Assembly: GCF_020497125.1 (NCBI RefSeq)
Contig: NC_059081.1
Location: forward strand, 14,231,105-14,295,104
DNA from: Mauremys mutica
Taxonomy: Eukaryota; Chordata; Testudines; Geoemydidae
Direction: 5' to 3'
Length of the DNA stretch: 64,000 nt
Part shown: positions 36,084 to 46,904 of the stretch, in pieces
Numbering within the stretch: the first letter of the stretch is position 1
How the letters are laid out: every line of letters begins with the position of its first letter
The notes under the pieces: model-generated
Databases searched by the model: none
Told to the model about the DNA's origin: nothing
What the model saw: the letters and a program-made list of their open reading frames with translations, nothing else
Position numbers and translations under genes: made by a program

Positions 36084-37925
36084 GACGCACTAGGCAATAT
36101 CCACCAGTGTGACTGGGGAGGATCCACTTGCAGTCAGTATATTAACTTTCCCAATTTAGGACGTACCCCAAACCCTGTGAAAACAACAGACAAGGCTGAA
36201 AAAAAGAAGACATTTTTACAAAAATGTATTTTAATCTGTTAAAAAATATATTTAAAAATAAGTCAAGCTTTTCTGAATTTGCAGAAAATATAATTTACCT
36301 TCGGAAGAAGGCAAACCTCAACAGAACTAGCTCTTTGTGCAACAATGCTATTGCAGTTCTGTCTGCAATCATGCGTTAAGCTGATGAATATGCTGCTAAA
36401 AATAAAGTTTTAGCAACAGCTTTACATACTTTGGAGGGGGGAGAAAAACAAACCCGTGAATGAGTGGGACAGCATGGCTGATGATGTGGGACCATATGGC
36501 GCCAGAACAGGAAATAAAAACTACTCAGGAGGAGGTGCTTGCTTCAGAAAAAACTGAGTTTGTGATGACTCTGATGTGGAAGAAGACAATGAAGTGGTAC
36601 AAGGGTATAGGTGGCTCAGAGGAGAATGAGGCATCTAGTTTCAAGGCAGCTGTGGAGTTACACACTTCTTTGATCTTCAAAAGAACCCAGTAAAAAGATC
36701 ACAGTGTAGAGTGGGGAAATGAAATTTGAGAAAAAATTTGCAGGGTGAAGCCAACAATCTTTGTAATAATTGAGAAGGTGAGTCTTTGGAAGCTAGAAGG
36801 GCACACAATCCCATTACACAGAAATTGTCATGAAGGCAGCACAGATTTCATTAGAATTTTAACAGCGTGTTAAGAAAAATGATTCTCAACTACAAAACAA
36901 ACAGTGCAAAGAGGTAAAGAAACTCCACCTTCCCATCAGCATCAGAGCACTCCATACATACATGCCCAACTCTGTACACACTAGATATGAATGGCAGAAT
37001 TTCCTTCCCAACCATCTTTTTTAAACCCATCAATTTAAAACTATTGTTTTACGTGGATTCAACATCACATTCATGTAGGACATGGACAGCTTAGCCACCT
37101 GGAACTTTAAAGAAAACAAACGTTTTTAAATTTGAAACTGCCAACTGGTGGCAGCTTTCGGTAACACTTACTCATGGCCACATGGATAGAGACAGAAGTA
37201 GAAGACTCCTTGTTTCCCCATTCCATTCCTAGTGCACACCATACAGTCTTCAATACTGTCTTAGGATCCGCAGCTAGGCAGAAATCCATACTTTTTGAGA
37301 GGGTTACCAAAGAGGCCACATAAAGTGTTGCCCTATCCATACGGAACTTCGTTCTTGTGGATTTGGGCATCAATTCACTCATGTGGACAGTCGTAATGAC
37401 TCCAATAGGACTACGCTTGTGAGTAGTTAAGTGTGCGACCCAGGTTTGTGAACCTGAAATGCTGCCATTATTGTGGATACAGAGGGCTTACTTTTCTGTC
37501 CTCCTGCATCTTGGGTAGTCATTTACACCAGTGCTAAATTTACAACACTACCAGATCTGATGCAGCTCTGGCATGATGGCCAGATGATAAATCTCCATTA
37601 CATTTTTAGTTATCTAGAATGGAGCAGCAACATCTTAAGCGACTAAGACTTTTAAAAAAAAATATGAATGTGGCAGCTTATCTCACTGCTGCCACTGCAA
37701 TGTCATGTACTCTTGCCCCTAAAGAGGGGGAAAGAGGAGAGCAGGGTAAGGTTAATAAGCATCATATAAAATGAGAAGACAGCAAAAGCAGCAGCTAAAC
37801 ATTATCAAATCTGATTACTGGGATAAGCCATGGACCTCTAGCGCAATCACTGAAGTTCCAAGTAAGAATATGTCATTGCTTAAAGAAGTAAAATAAAAAG
37901 CATGGGATTGAAGGGTCAACACGGG

Positions 37926-38145
37926 GGAGCAGTGTGGTCTTCTATGTAGAACTCTGGACTAGGCCTCTGGAGACCTGGCTTCTATTCTTGGCTCTGCCAT
38001 TAGCAGGTGAGGTGATTTTGGGCAAGTCACTTCACCTACCTGTGCCTCAGTTTCCTCGTCTGTACAATGGGGATAATGATACTTTGTAAGTGCTTTGAGA
38101 CCTACTGCTGAAAAATGTTATATACAGCTTGGTATTATTATTATT
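37926..38145 (+). repeat. MIR SINE
   Basis: GGACTAGGCCTCTGGAGACC, TTGGGCAAGTCACTTCACC, TGCCTCAGTTTCCTCGTCTG, ACAATGGGGATAATGATACT and TGCTTTGAGACCTACTGCTG: nearly complete MIR, ending in a TTA run. Confidence 0.92.
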
Positions 38146-38478
38146 ATTAGTTACTAGAGAAAACATATTGGCAGTAGTATGGATGGAGTTTAATAATGTA
38201 AGCATACACAATATTAAAAGAATTCAGCAGACAATGATTTATGAAACTGGCAACATTCATCAACCAATCACAGGCCTTGCCCATGGCAGGAAATTACTTG
38301 TATTATAGCAACAGTGCAGCTGCAGTGGTGCTATTAACCGGGCAAACTCTGCTGTGGCCCAAACATTTTTACCAGTGTCACCTTGACCGCTCAGAGCAAG
38401 GAAAGGAATTCCCTAGTGCAGAGGCACTTATACAGAGTATGAACATGTTTACAGCAGCGAGTGCTTTCCCTTGAATTA

Positions 38479-38655
38479 GCAGCATGGTGTATTGGTTAAG
38501 AGCAGGCAAAGAGGACACAGGACTCCTAGGTTTTACTCCGGGTTCTGCCATTGATTTGCTGTGTGATTTTAAGGGAAATCAACTTACCTCTGTTCCTCAG
38601 TTTCCCCACCTATAAATAAGGGACAACAACAGACCAATCTTTAAAAAGCACCAAG
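38479..38655 (+). repeat. MIR SINE
   Basis: AGCATGGTGTATTGGTTAAG (tRNA-derived head), GTTCTGCCATTGATTTGCTG, TTCCTCAGTTTCCCCACC. It lies about 330 bp from the previous copy in the same orientation. Confidence 0.9.
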
Positions 38656-39404
38656 ATCCGATGTTTTTGCAATGTATTATTAATGTGCCTCCTGTATTAA
38701 TTGCAGAAATTAAGATTTCTGAGGGAAGTTACAGCTGTGTGTGTGGTAAGGGTGTGCGCCTATATATACACATTAATCAAAATCAGTTACATTTTATCCA
38801 AAGCTTCCATCCAGGTCTGAATACTGCCACCACAGTTTACAATTTGACTCTACAACTTTGCTGTGCCATCACCTCTTGAAAAGCTGTAACAACGCAGGAA
38901 AGCTACGGAGCTGGCATCTTTACAAGACAGGCTCGGCTCCAGTTTATCCCTTCTGTGGCACACCACTTCAACCCAAACTTTTTAGTGAAGGGAAACTGTG
39001 CCACATGAAGGCTTTGGGAGTCACGTACAATAATGAAATTATCACCTGAGATTTTTTTTTTCCAGTCACTGCAATGTCTCTAATAGGAAAAGCATCCTGA
39101 AACTGCTCCAAAGTTTACCAGTTGAGCTAATCAATAAGGCTCATTTGTGTGAATCCCACAAATAAACTATTCTTATGCAATATACAGATGTTATGCAAAA
39201 CATGGTGGAATGGAAAAGAAGACTGAGTTTCTTAAACTAAAAATCTAGCACTAGGTGATGAGAACTGGGAAATGAAAAGCTACCATTATGACACCAAGGG
39301 AGTTTTCTAATGTAGACAAGGACTAAGTTTCCCTCTTGACATTAAAATCCAGGAACTTCACCTCAAAGCCAAGTCAAAGTTCCCCCAAACCAATAGCTTC
39401 TCAG

Positions 39405-39626
39405 GCTGAGGTGGTTAAGGCATGTCAGTTTCCTGGCCAACAGTACATAAGGGAGTGATGTGGCCAGCATCACATCGGACTGACTTTGACTGCTTAACCC
39501 AATGGATCAGGTACCCAGTTTGCAACTGAGTGAACTGGAAGTGGCCTTTCAGTGTGAGATCAAGTTAGACTTGAACCCAAGACAAGCTTCGGGATTGCAG
39601 TCAAGCACCTTAACCACTCAGGTACC
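39405..39626 (-). repeat. tRNA-like foldback repeat (SINE-derived)
   Basis: The minus strand reads TACCTGAGTGGTTAAGG (A-box-like, 39624-39608) and GGGTTCAAGTCTA (B-box-like, 39578-39566), like a class II tRNA head with no tRNA cloverleaf left. The far end, CTGAGGTGGTTAAGGCATG (39406-39424), is a similar sequence in the opposite orientation, so the unit folds back. It may belong to an ancient amniote SINE, but I cannot name the family. Confidence 0.55.
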
Positions 39627-39959
39627 GCACTAATAATTATGCAGCTTTCCCTGTCCTGCCCTGCCCCTGACTGATTCTTGGCCTTGCAAGTCCCATTCAT
39701 TTGGAAGGAGACTGTGAATCATTTTGGATTAATTTGAAGGCTTTTTTTTTTTTTAAGTCAATGTAGTGCTTATGAGAACTACCAGCCTGACAGCCCTGGA
39801 AAGCAAAAGCATAGAACAGAACAGGTTCAGGACAGACAATAGCAGTGCAAGTTTCTCCACTACAGCCTGCCACTGTGGCTCTGGCTCACGTTTAGAGATA
39901 AGAGAGTAGCTAGATGGCAAGGTGAATTCAGACCTTCATTAGTCTGCCAACTAGAGCAT

Positions 39960-40550
39960 CTGCTGCGGGGGGCCCTGGTGCAGTAGGGCTCAGGCAGGTT
40001 GCCTGCACGCCGTGGCCTCACACTGCTCCCGGAAGCAGCCAGCTGGTGGCATATCCTTGCGGCCCCACGTTGCGGCAGGGGGGAGATGACTCTGCGTGCT
40101 GCCCATGCCCCCAGCACCATCCCTGCAGCTCCCATTGGCCGGTTCCAGCCAATGGGGGCTGCGGGGTGGCGTGGGCACCGCACAGAGACATGCTGGCCCC
40201 CTCCCCCCGGGGGCACGCAGAGACATGCCAGCAGCCAGCCGCTTCTGGGAGCGGCGTGGGGCCATGGCATCCAGCCTGCCTTAGCCCTGCTGCGCCAATG
40301 GCTGGGAGTCCCCTGTGGTAAGTGCCTCCCAGCAGTAGCTTGCACCTCACACCACTTGCCCCAAGTCAGAATCCCCTCCTGCACCCAAATTCCCTCCCAG
40401 ACCCTGCACCCCCCACCCCAGGTCAGAATCCTCGCCTGCAGCAAAGTCCCTCCCAGAGCTCACACCCCTCACCCTCTCCTGCACCCCAGCCCCAGCCTGG
40501 GGCCCCTCCCGCACCCAAACTCCCTCCCAGAAAGAAACTCATATAACAGC
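39960..40550. repeat. GC-rich transposon-derived block
   Basis: The CAGCTCCCATTGGCC / CCAATGGG pair (about 40127-40158), paired GGGGGCACGCAGAGACATGCC-like repeats, and C-rich tandem text (CACCCCAAATTCCCTCCCAG type) mark a GC-rich non-autonomous element like those at 4.4 and 46.4 kb. Open frames of up to 194 residues on both strands are products of base composition. Confidence 0.55.
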
Positions 40551-40731
40551 TCGTCTAAGGTAAGAAGTCGGCTATTTTGAATTAACTTAACTATAGTCTA
40601 CGTGTTTTAAGACTGAAATGTAACCACAGAAGGGCTTTACGTTAATTAAAAGGCGAGTTTAGTACAGCGTTAATAACCTCGGTGCCATAACTGTGATCGT
40701 TCTGGTTTAAATGAGGGAAAAGACCTGCATA

Positions 40732-40788
40732 CAGGGGCCTCGCAAAATGTACTAGCCCCGGGCACACAGGAGGGTTAATCCGGCCCTG
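40732..40788. mobile_element. Tiny hAT-like remnant with direct repeat CCTGCATA
   Basis: CAGGGGCCTC begins and CCGGCCCTG ends a 57-bp unit. CCTGCATA occurs at 40724-40731 and 40785-40792, the second copy overlapping the end. This fits a deleted hAT element or footprint. Confidence 0.5.
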
Positions 40789-41079
40789 CATACGCCAACA
40801 GTGGGCTGGCAACAACTCTCCGTGACTGGGCCCGGGCCCGATGGGAAGCAGCACATTGTTATTAATCATTTAGGGCCAAATTCGGCCCTTGGACCGACGT
40901 ATGAAATTCCTGCTGCAGTCAAGACGGGGCTTGTGTGCCCAGAGGGCAGCAGCTGAGCCTCACCCAGGGCCGGATGTGGACGTGGCACCTTCTGACACAT
41001 CATCCAGGGCTGACTCCCACCTGGGGGGAGGCCACTGCCTAGGCTCCCAAAGAGGGAACCCCGGAGCACCCCACTGAAC

Positions 41080-41480
41080 ACGGCGTCTGAAGTCCCGCCC
41101 TCCAGGGGGAAAGGTTTTAGCAGCGGGACGTCCCCCGCCTAGACAGGGGTGCAGCGGCTCTGCCCCATGCCAGCTGCATCCCCCAGAAGGCACAGTCCGT
41201 ATCTCCCCCACCCCGACCTACCGCCCCCGCCGCAAGCCAGTGCCCAGCCCCAGCGGGAGCGTCTCCTCCACAGCCCGCTTACTTACTCTGCCTCCGCCAT
41301 CTTCTCCCGCCCCTGCCTCAGTCTCCGCCTTGCGCAGGCTCCGCGGCGCTCAGCTGGGCCGGGGCGAACAGCTGACTCGGGGCACGAGGGATTCCGCGGG
41401 GCCCGGCCGCTGCAGGCGAGCTCGGGGCAGTCGGGCTTCCGCGGGGCTGGTCAGGGCGCTTGCAAAGCACGGACCGGAGC
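41080..41480 (-). promoter_or_regulatory. INSIG2: CpG-rich promoter of INSIG2 with YY1-like and GC-box motifs
   Basis: This is a CpG-dense, unmethylated-island-like block in AT-rich surroundings that does not look like one of the GC-rich repeats nearby. On the minus strand AAGATGGCGGAGG (41303-41291) matches the YY1 promoter motif usually found at or just after transcription starts, and a GC box CCCGCCCC/GGGGCGGG lies at 41306-41313. No TATA box is visible. The location upstream of the coding exons, with a good donor at 41287, fits the INSIG2 main promoter. Confidence 0.65.
41287..41340 (-). other. INSIG2: INSIG2 non-coding first exon (approximate 5' end)
   Basis: A splice donor GTAAGT follows 41287 on the minus strand inside the GC-rich island, directly after GAAGATGGCGGAGGCAGA. 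In human INSIG2 the first exon is also non-coding. The short ATG frame in AAGATGGCGG stops within a few codons (GCG GAG GCA GAG TAA), so if transcribed it would be a tiny upstream ORF or nothing. The transcription start is a guess within about 50 bases. Confidence 0.6.
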
Positions 41481-42012
41481 GGAGGTTCCCCTTTGCTCCT
41501 GTAGTGATGAAGCAGGAGGCGAGCAGCCTTCGTTTCCAGAGGCGCTGGGGAAAGGGGAGGTGGGGACCTGCCAGAAACGAGAGAGAGACGTCAACAGAGA
41601 GAAATTCCCGGAAACAGTGCAAGAAGAATGTAGTATAGTCCGTAATATACAGAGAGGTAGGAAATGCACCCATCAAGCAACGGCTAAAATAAAGCGATAG
41701 TGAAGAAGGAGGTAAAAGTGCAAACAGAAACAGTAATTCAAAGAAATAACCAGTGCTAAGAAATGGGAGGGATGCAAGCTAAAAAAGGCACAGTGGTGAA
41801 AAAACGGAAGTGAGATAGTGCTAAAACGGGGGAAGGGGCAGGAATTGTTCAAAGAAAAAGAAATACAACGTCAAAAAAGTCTTTTTAAAAGACTGAAAAA
41901 ACGAGAGAGAGAGAGAATGAGAAACTGCAATAAGAAATAATCTGTAACAATTAAAAAATACTATAGCTTCGATCCTGTAAACGGCTATGCAAATGCTTAA
42001 CTGTACTCCCAT

Positions 42013-42142
42013 TAGGGTGACCAGATGTCCCGATTTTATAGGGACAGTCCCGATTTTTGGGTCTTTTTCTTATAGGCTCCTATTACACCCCCCCCCCCCC
42101 CCCGCCGTCCTGATTTTTCACACTTGCTGTCTGGTCACCCTA
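42013..42142. mobile_element. hAT-type MITE TAGGGTGACCAGA ... TCTGGTCACCCTA
   Basis: The 130-bp element has exact inverse 13-base ends. Flanks ACTCCCAT (42005-42012) and ACTTCCAT (42143-42150) agree at 7 of 8. The interior has two TCCCGATTTT motifs and a 15-C run. Confidence 0.88.
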
Positions 42143-43465
42143 ACTTCCATTGATTTATTTTAAACCTAGCCGTACTGACTTTGGTGCAACTGGTTTTAAA
42201 AGAATTAAGTGTTTTATGCTTGAAAAAGAAACTTCAGTTGCAGTCTCTGAATTCCTTTTTCTCCATTATATTTCCTTTTATAAAATTATTCTTTACATGT
42301 CACCTTCAACTGCATTTTTTTAGATTTTTTTTTCTGTTAACGCATTAGCTCATCGACTTCAGTGAGATTACTCCAGAATAACATTAAGGATGTGTGTAAA
42401 GCATAAGATTGGGGCCTATGAAATGAAAAAAATGGGGGCTGGGAAGAAATACTAGAAAATAAAAAAAGAGAATCCGTGCACTAATACTTAAAATGCAGAA
42501 AGAATGTGTAAAAGAGAAGCGTATTAAAAATGCATTTTTAGAAGTCTATTTTTTATATTTTGTATTTTTGCAATTTAAAAGTATAACAAATGAATAAAAG
42601 AGCAATTAATATATAAAAAAGTAAAATTCAATGAATGCAACTGCAGTTCTTTTTAAAATGCAAAACATTGGCCTTTGTTATGAATCCAGTTCATTACTAA
42701 AACAGGAAGCACAAAGCTGAGTCACTGTGTAAAATCCTTTTGCTTTCAACTTTGTTATTTTGGCACAGTATAGTTGTGCTTAATAAATATCACTAGCAGG
42801 GATAAAGATTTAATCATTGGAGATCAATTTCAAAGATAATAATTATTATTATTTTATTTATTAAATATCACTAACAGGGATAAAGATTTAATCATCTGAG
42901 ATTAATTTCAAAGAGGGTTTAAAAATTGTTGGCCTGAATTGGGCCCTTTCTGATATGAAGATTTGCGCACATACTTAATGTTGTTTAACAGTGTTGGTTC
43001 GCTGACTAGGGCAAAATGAACAGAGATTACTAATCAAGGAATCTAATTTTTATCACTAATTTGTGCAACCTGTAGACTTCCTTGGGGAGAAGCTACAATG
43101 CGAGGCACACAACCTCTGGTAAACTAACTTGATTAACAACGAGCAGAAAGAACAATAAATAAGAATATCCTGAGGCTTGTTATTTATATTTTTATCTATA
43201 TGAGAGAAGTACCATTGGGAGAGAATGCTATTACTCATTCCGTTATGCTGTTAGTCAATGAACTTTCTTTTTATTTTTATTCCACGTCTTAAATACAATA
43301 TAATGGATTTAGAATACTTACAAATCAGGTCGACTATTGTATTGCAAGAACTTTGCTATATCCATGTTACAAAATCACTTATATGATGATTGGAATGGGG
43401 GATGTTGTTGCAAATAAGAGTGCAAACCCCAATACAATTGCAAGAAGACTGGTTAACATGGAATT
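42143..43465. other. Intergenic AT-rich stretch with a 78-bp tandem duplication
   Basis: TAAATATCACTAGCAGGG (from 42784) recurs as TAAATATCACTAACAGGG (from 42862), and about 57 of the 78 bases are clearly copied, separated by an ATT run. Otherwise nothing is recognised. Confidence 0.6.
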
Positions 43466-43469
43466 ATTT

Positions 43470-43605
43470 TATATTATGTATTACAGTAGCACCCAAAGGC
43501 CCTAGTCACAACCAGGGCCTCATTGTGCTGGACTATGTACAAATATATAGTAGGAGACAGTCCTTGCCACAAAGCACTTACAATCTAATTTAAGGCAAGA
43601 CACAA
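43470..43605 (+). repeat. Ancient amniote LINE (CR1/L3-like) fragment
   Basis: TATTACAGTAGCACCCAAAG, CCAGGGCCTCATTGTGCTGG, GACAGTCCTTGCCACAAAGC and ACTTACAATCTAATTTAAGG are the well-known old repeat shared with 17030-17130. Confidence 0.75.
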
Positions 43606-44855
43606 GAGATTGTGACAGATATATTAAGGAATGGGGGAAGGAAGAAGCAGTTAACTGCGATAGGAGTACGTGATTACAAAAGTGCGCTAGGTATGCAGTT
43701 ACCTACTTTCAAGTCATTCAATGTCTGTTTTTGTTATATATAATAGAGATTAACAAAAAATACCGATCTCAGTTACTCCTACAGCCAACTGCTTTGTCAG
43801 TGTGTTTTATGTGATGATATTTGACTTCCAGTTTTTGGATCCCGCAAGGTAAAAAAAAGTTTTTTTAATCAGATAAAATGACCTTTTTGGATGTAAGATA
43901 AATTTCTTAGGAAAGCTGCCTCCCCAAGACAAAGCACTGCTAGTTTTACTATACTTATGGCTCAGGAGCCTTATTCAAAGACAAGGCCTGTCAGTCCACT
44001 GGGGACAACCTTACAGTAAAAACTTTATACAAACAAAATGAGTGCATTCGAGAAAGGAATAGGTTGACTGTATGAAGACTACAAATGATTGATGGATCTT
44101 TTCCTTCCTTGTCATATATATGGCCTAGAAATGTTTTATCTATACATAAATTAAGGTTACTTATAGTCTGGGCCACCAAGTGTTTAGTCCAATAAAATTA
44201 CAAGGAACTAATTTGTAAAGAGAAATAAAACTGATCACATTAGAAATATTGACTGTATGACTGGAGGGTGGAGGGAATTAAAGTCTAATATGTGACAGAA
44301 TAAAAATAAATCAGTGCAGCTCCAAGAACTTCAGTGGGCTATGCCAATTTGTGCTAGCTGAAGATCTACCCACCTTTCAGTGTAGCTGTCATAGAAGAGA
44401 AGAACAAAAAAAGATAGGGGGAAAAAGGATAGGAAGTTGTGTTTGACTGTGAGATTGCAAAATTAAGCAAATCAGAAAAGAGATAGACATAAAGGCCAAA
44501 ATGTAGACGCTAGGGATTTCGTACTTACTTTGACATTCACAGGAATTACAATGAAACCACACAGAAAAGGCATCTTTTTTGGACAGCACTAAAAGGTTCT
44601 TTCTTTACATAGACCACAGAACAAACAACAGGATTCAGAATATCCTGAGCTTAGTCCTCTGAAATGAATATTTCCCTTAGCATGATGAACAAGATAACAA
44701 AAAGTTGTTTAACATAAAGGAGCGCCCAAGATGATCACATAACTAAAAAAACAAACAACTAGAATGGCTTTTTTCCCTGCGCATTTGTCTCAGTGTGCCT
44801 GCTACTTTTAAAAAAAAACTGGTATTTTGTCCCAGTTTTTAATGAATTCCTGCAA
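43606..44855. other. Intergenic stretch, nothing recognised but a hairpin relic
   Basis: 44308-44370 resembles the short hairpin family. No exon or RNA gene is seen. Confidence 0.4.
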
Positions 44856-44859
44856 ATTC

Positions 44860-45216
44860 TGGCCACCTACCTCCGGAGACCCCTACCCAGAGAAACCACA
44901 AACCTAACCTCCAGGAAACCCTACTAACAAAAACCCAAACCCTGGCTACAAGGAGCCCTACCCACAGAAACCCACACCCTAGCTCTGAATACACTAACCA
45001 TCGGAACCATAACCTTGCCTCCAGTTACCCAATTTGGAATGCTAACACTAGTCTGGGGAGCCCTAGCCTTAGGAACACTAACCATAGCTCCAAGTACCCT
45101 ACCCATTGCAACTGTACCCCAACTCCAAGTATCCTACCCATAGAAACCCTAACCTTAGGGCAGGGAGCCCTACCGATAGGAACCCTAACTCTGGCTCCAA
45201 GTACCCTACCCATAGG
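44860..45216. repeat. 36-bp telomere-like minisatellite, left part
   Basis: Diverged tandem units of about 36 bp, alternating two forms: GGAACCCTAACCCTAG followed by CTCCAAGTACCCTACCCATA, or by GGCAGGGAGCCCTACCCATA. Many units contain CCCTAACCCTA, the vertebrate telomere sequence. Divergence rises toward the left edge. Confidence 0.85.
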
Positions 45217-45330
45217 CATGGGCGCCAACTTATATGGGCTCCTGGGGCTTTAGCCCCAGGAATATTCACAGACAGGGGCTCTGCTCCAGCAATATTTGGA
45301 GCTAGGTTTCTCCCCTGCTCTGCGCTGCCG

Positions 45331-46340
45331 GCAGCCCAGAGCCCTTTAAATCCCAGCCGCCGCTGGGAGTCAGAGGGCTCTGGGCTGCCCGCTGCAGCGG
45401 GGAGCTCAGAGCCTTTTAAATCCCAGCCGCGGCCGGGAATCAGAGGGCTCTGGGCTGCCCGCTGCGGCAGGGAGCTCAGAGCCTTTTAAATCCCAGCCGC
45501 GGGCGGGAATCAGAGGGCTCTGGGCTGCCCGCTGCGGCAGGGAGCTCAGAGCCTTTTAAATCCCTGCCACGGCTGGGATTTAAAAGGCTCTGAGCTCCCC
45601 GCCGCAGCGGGCAGCCCAGAGCCCTCTGATTCCCGGCCGCGGCTGGGATTTAAAAGGCTCTGAGCTCCCTGCCGCAGCGGGCAGCCCAGAGCCCTCTGAT
45701 TCCCGGCCGCGGCTGGGATTTAAAAGGCTCTGAGCTCCCCGCCGCGGCGGGCAGCCCAGAGCCCTGTGATTCCCGGCCGCGGCCGGGATTTAAAAGGCTC
45801 TGGGCTCCCCGCGGTTGCAGGCAGCCCAGAGCCCTCTGATTCCCGGCCGCGGCTGGGATTTAAAAGGCTCTGGGCTCCCCGCGGTTGCAGGCAGCCCAGA
45901 GCCCTCTGATTCCCGGCCGCGGCTGGGATTTAAAAGGCTCTGAGCTCCCCGCCGCAGCGGGCAGCCCAGAGCCCTCTGATTCCTGGCCACGGCTGGGATT
46001 TAAAGGGCTCTGGGCTCCCCGCGGTTGCAGGCAGCCCAGAGCCCTTTAAATCCCTGCCGCGGCTGGGATTTAAAAGGCTCTGGGCTCCCCGCGGCTGCAG
46101 GCAGCCCAGAGCCCTTTAAATCCCTGCCGCGGCTGGGATTTAAAAGGCTCTGAGCTCCCCGCGGTTGCAGGCAGCCCAGAGCCCTTTAAATCCCAGCCGC
46201 GGCTGAGATTTAAAGGGGTCTGGGCTCCCCGCCGCAGCGGGCAGCCCAGAGCCCTCTGACTCCCAGCCACGGCTGAGATTTAAAGGGCTCTGGGCTCCCC
46301 GCGGCTGCCAGCAGCCCAGAGCCCTTTGAATCCCAGCCCC
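45331..46340. repeat. 70-bp palindromic satellite, 14-15 units, with an orientation switch
   Basis: TTTAAAAGGCTCTG recurs at exact 70-bp steps from about 45580 to 46280. Before 45570 the units run in the opposite orientation, also with 70-bp period (GGAGCTCAGAGCC at 45401, 45471, 45541). Each unit is itself nearly palindromic. At the switch GGAGCTCAGAGCCTTTTAAA (from 45541) faces its exact inverse across a 10-base spacer. The open frames of 60-66 residues and the 127-residue frame at 45106-45489 are satellite artefacts. Confidence 0.92.
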
Positions 46341-46850
46341 TGTCCGCTGATTGCCCCCTCCCCAGACCTCTGCCCCAACTGCCCCCCAGGACCCCCACCC
46401 CCTATCTAAGCACCACTGGTCCTTGTCCCCTGATTACCCCCTCCCGAGACCCCTGCCCCTAACTGCCCCTTGGGACCTCAGCCCCTATCTAAGCCTCCCT
46501 TCTCCTTGTCCCCAACTGCCCGCTCCTGAGACCCCACCCAACTTCCCCCCCAGGACCGCACCCCCTACCTGTCCCCTGATAAACCTCCTGGACTCCCATG
46601 CCTATCCAATTGCTGCCTGTCCCCTGACTGCCCCTCCAAACCTCTGCCCCATCCAACCCCCCCTGCTCCTTGTCCCTTGACTGCCCCCCGGAACTCCCTA
46701 CCTCTTCTCCAACCCCCAAACCGCTTACTGTGCCACTCAGACCAGCGTGTCTGGCTCCGTGCAGCTCCAGACAGTTGCTGCCATGCTCCCCCATGGAGCC
46801 CACAGCCCTCTCCCACCCCCAGCACCTGCCTTCCAGATTTGAACACCTCA
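46341..46850. repeat. C-rich degenerate tandem repeat inside the hAT-like element
   Basis: Irregular repeats of CCTTGTCCCCTGACTGCCCC and CTCCCGAGACCCCTGCCCC type about 60-80 bp apart. Strongly purine/pyrimidine-asymmetric. The open frames on both strands are composition artefacts. Confidence 0.75.
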
Positions 46851-46904
46851 AAATTCAGGAGTGCTCAAGCTCGGTTTGGGCAGCTTTTACTTCATTTCTC
46901 CCAA

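Larger units (their letters stand above)
36196..41286 (-). other. INSIG2: INSIG2 first intron (inferred)
   Basis: It runs from the donor at 41286 to an acceptor near 36197 or 36175. It contains two MIRs, a tRNA-like foldback repeat and a GC-rich repeat. 36200-37920 has no recognised feature, only chance frames of up to 91 residues. Confidence 0.6.

Noticed and set aside
39566..39624. Functional tRNA gene
   Set aside because: A- and B-box-like motifs are present on the minus strand, but acceptor and anticodon stems cannot be paired and the unit folds back on itself, so it is called a SINE-type relic.
39860..40580. Overlapping open frames of up to 194 residues on both strands
   Set aside because: GC-rich repeat text lowers stop frequency on both strands at once. 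The proteins are low-complexity (Pro, Gly, Ala, His, Trp) with no domain, and the block resembles repeats at 4.4 and 46.4 kb.
41340..41700. Divergent protein-coding gene sharing the INSIG2 CpG island (183-residue plus-strand frame from 41149)
   Set aside because: The frame spans the INSIG2 first exon in antisense and is Arg/Pro/Ser-rich without a domain. The neighbour known in other vertebrates, CCDC93, starts tens of kilobases away. No exon with splice signals was found to the right.
45106..46400. Open frames of 62-127 residues over the satellite
   Set aside because: They repeat the 70-bp unit in successive frames (three units are 210 bp) and carry the motif GLWAA/GSGLPA, as expected of translated satellite, not of a gene.
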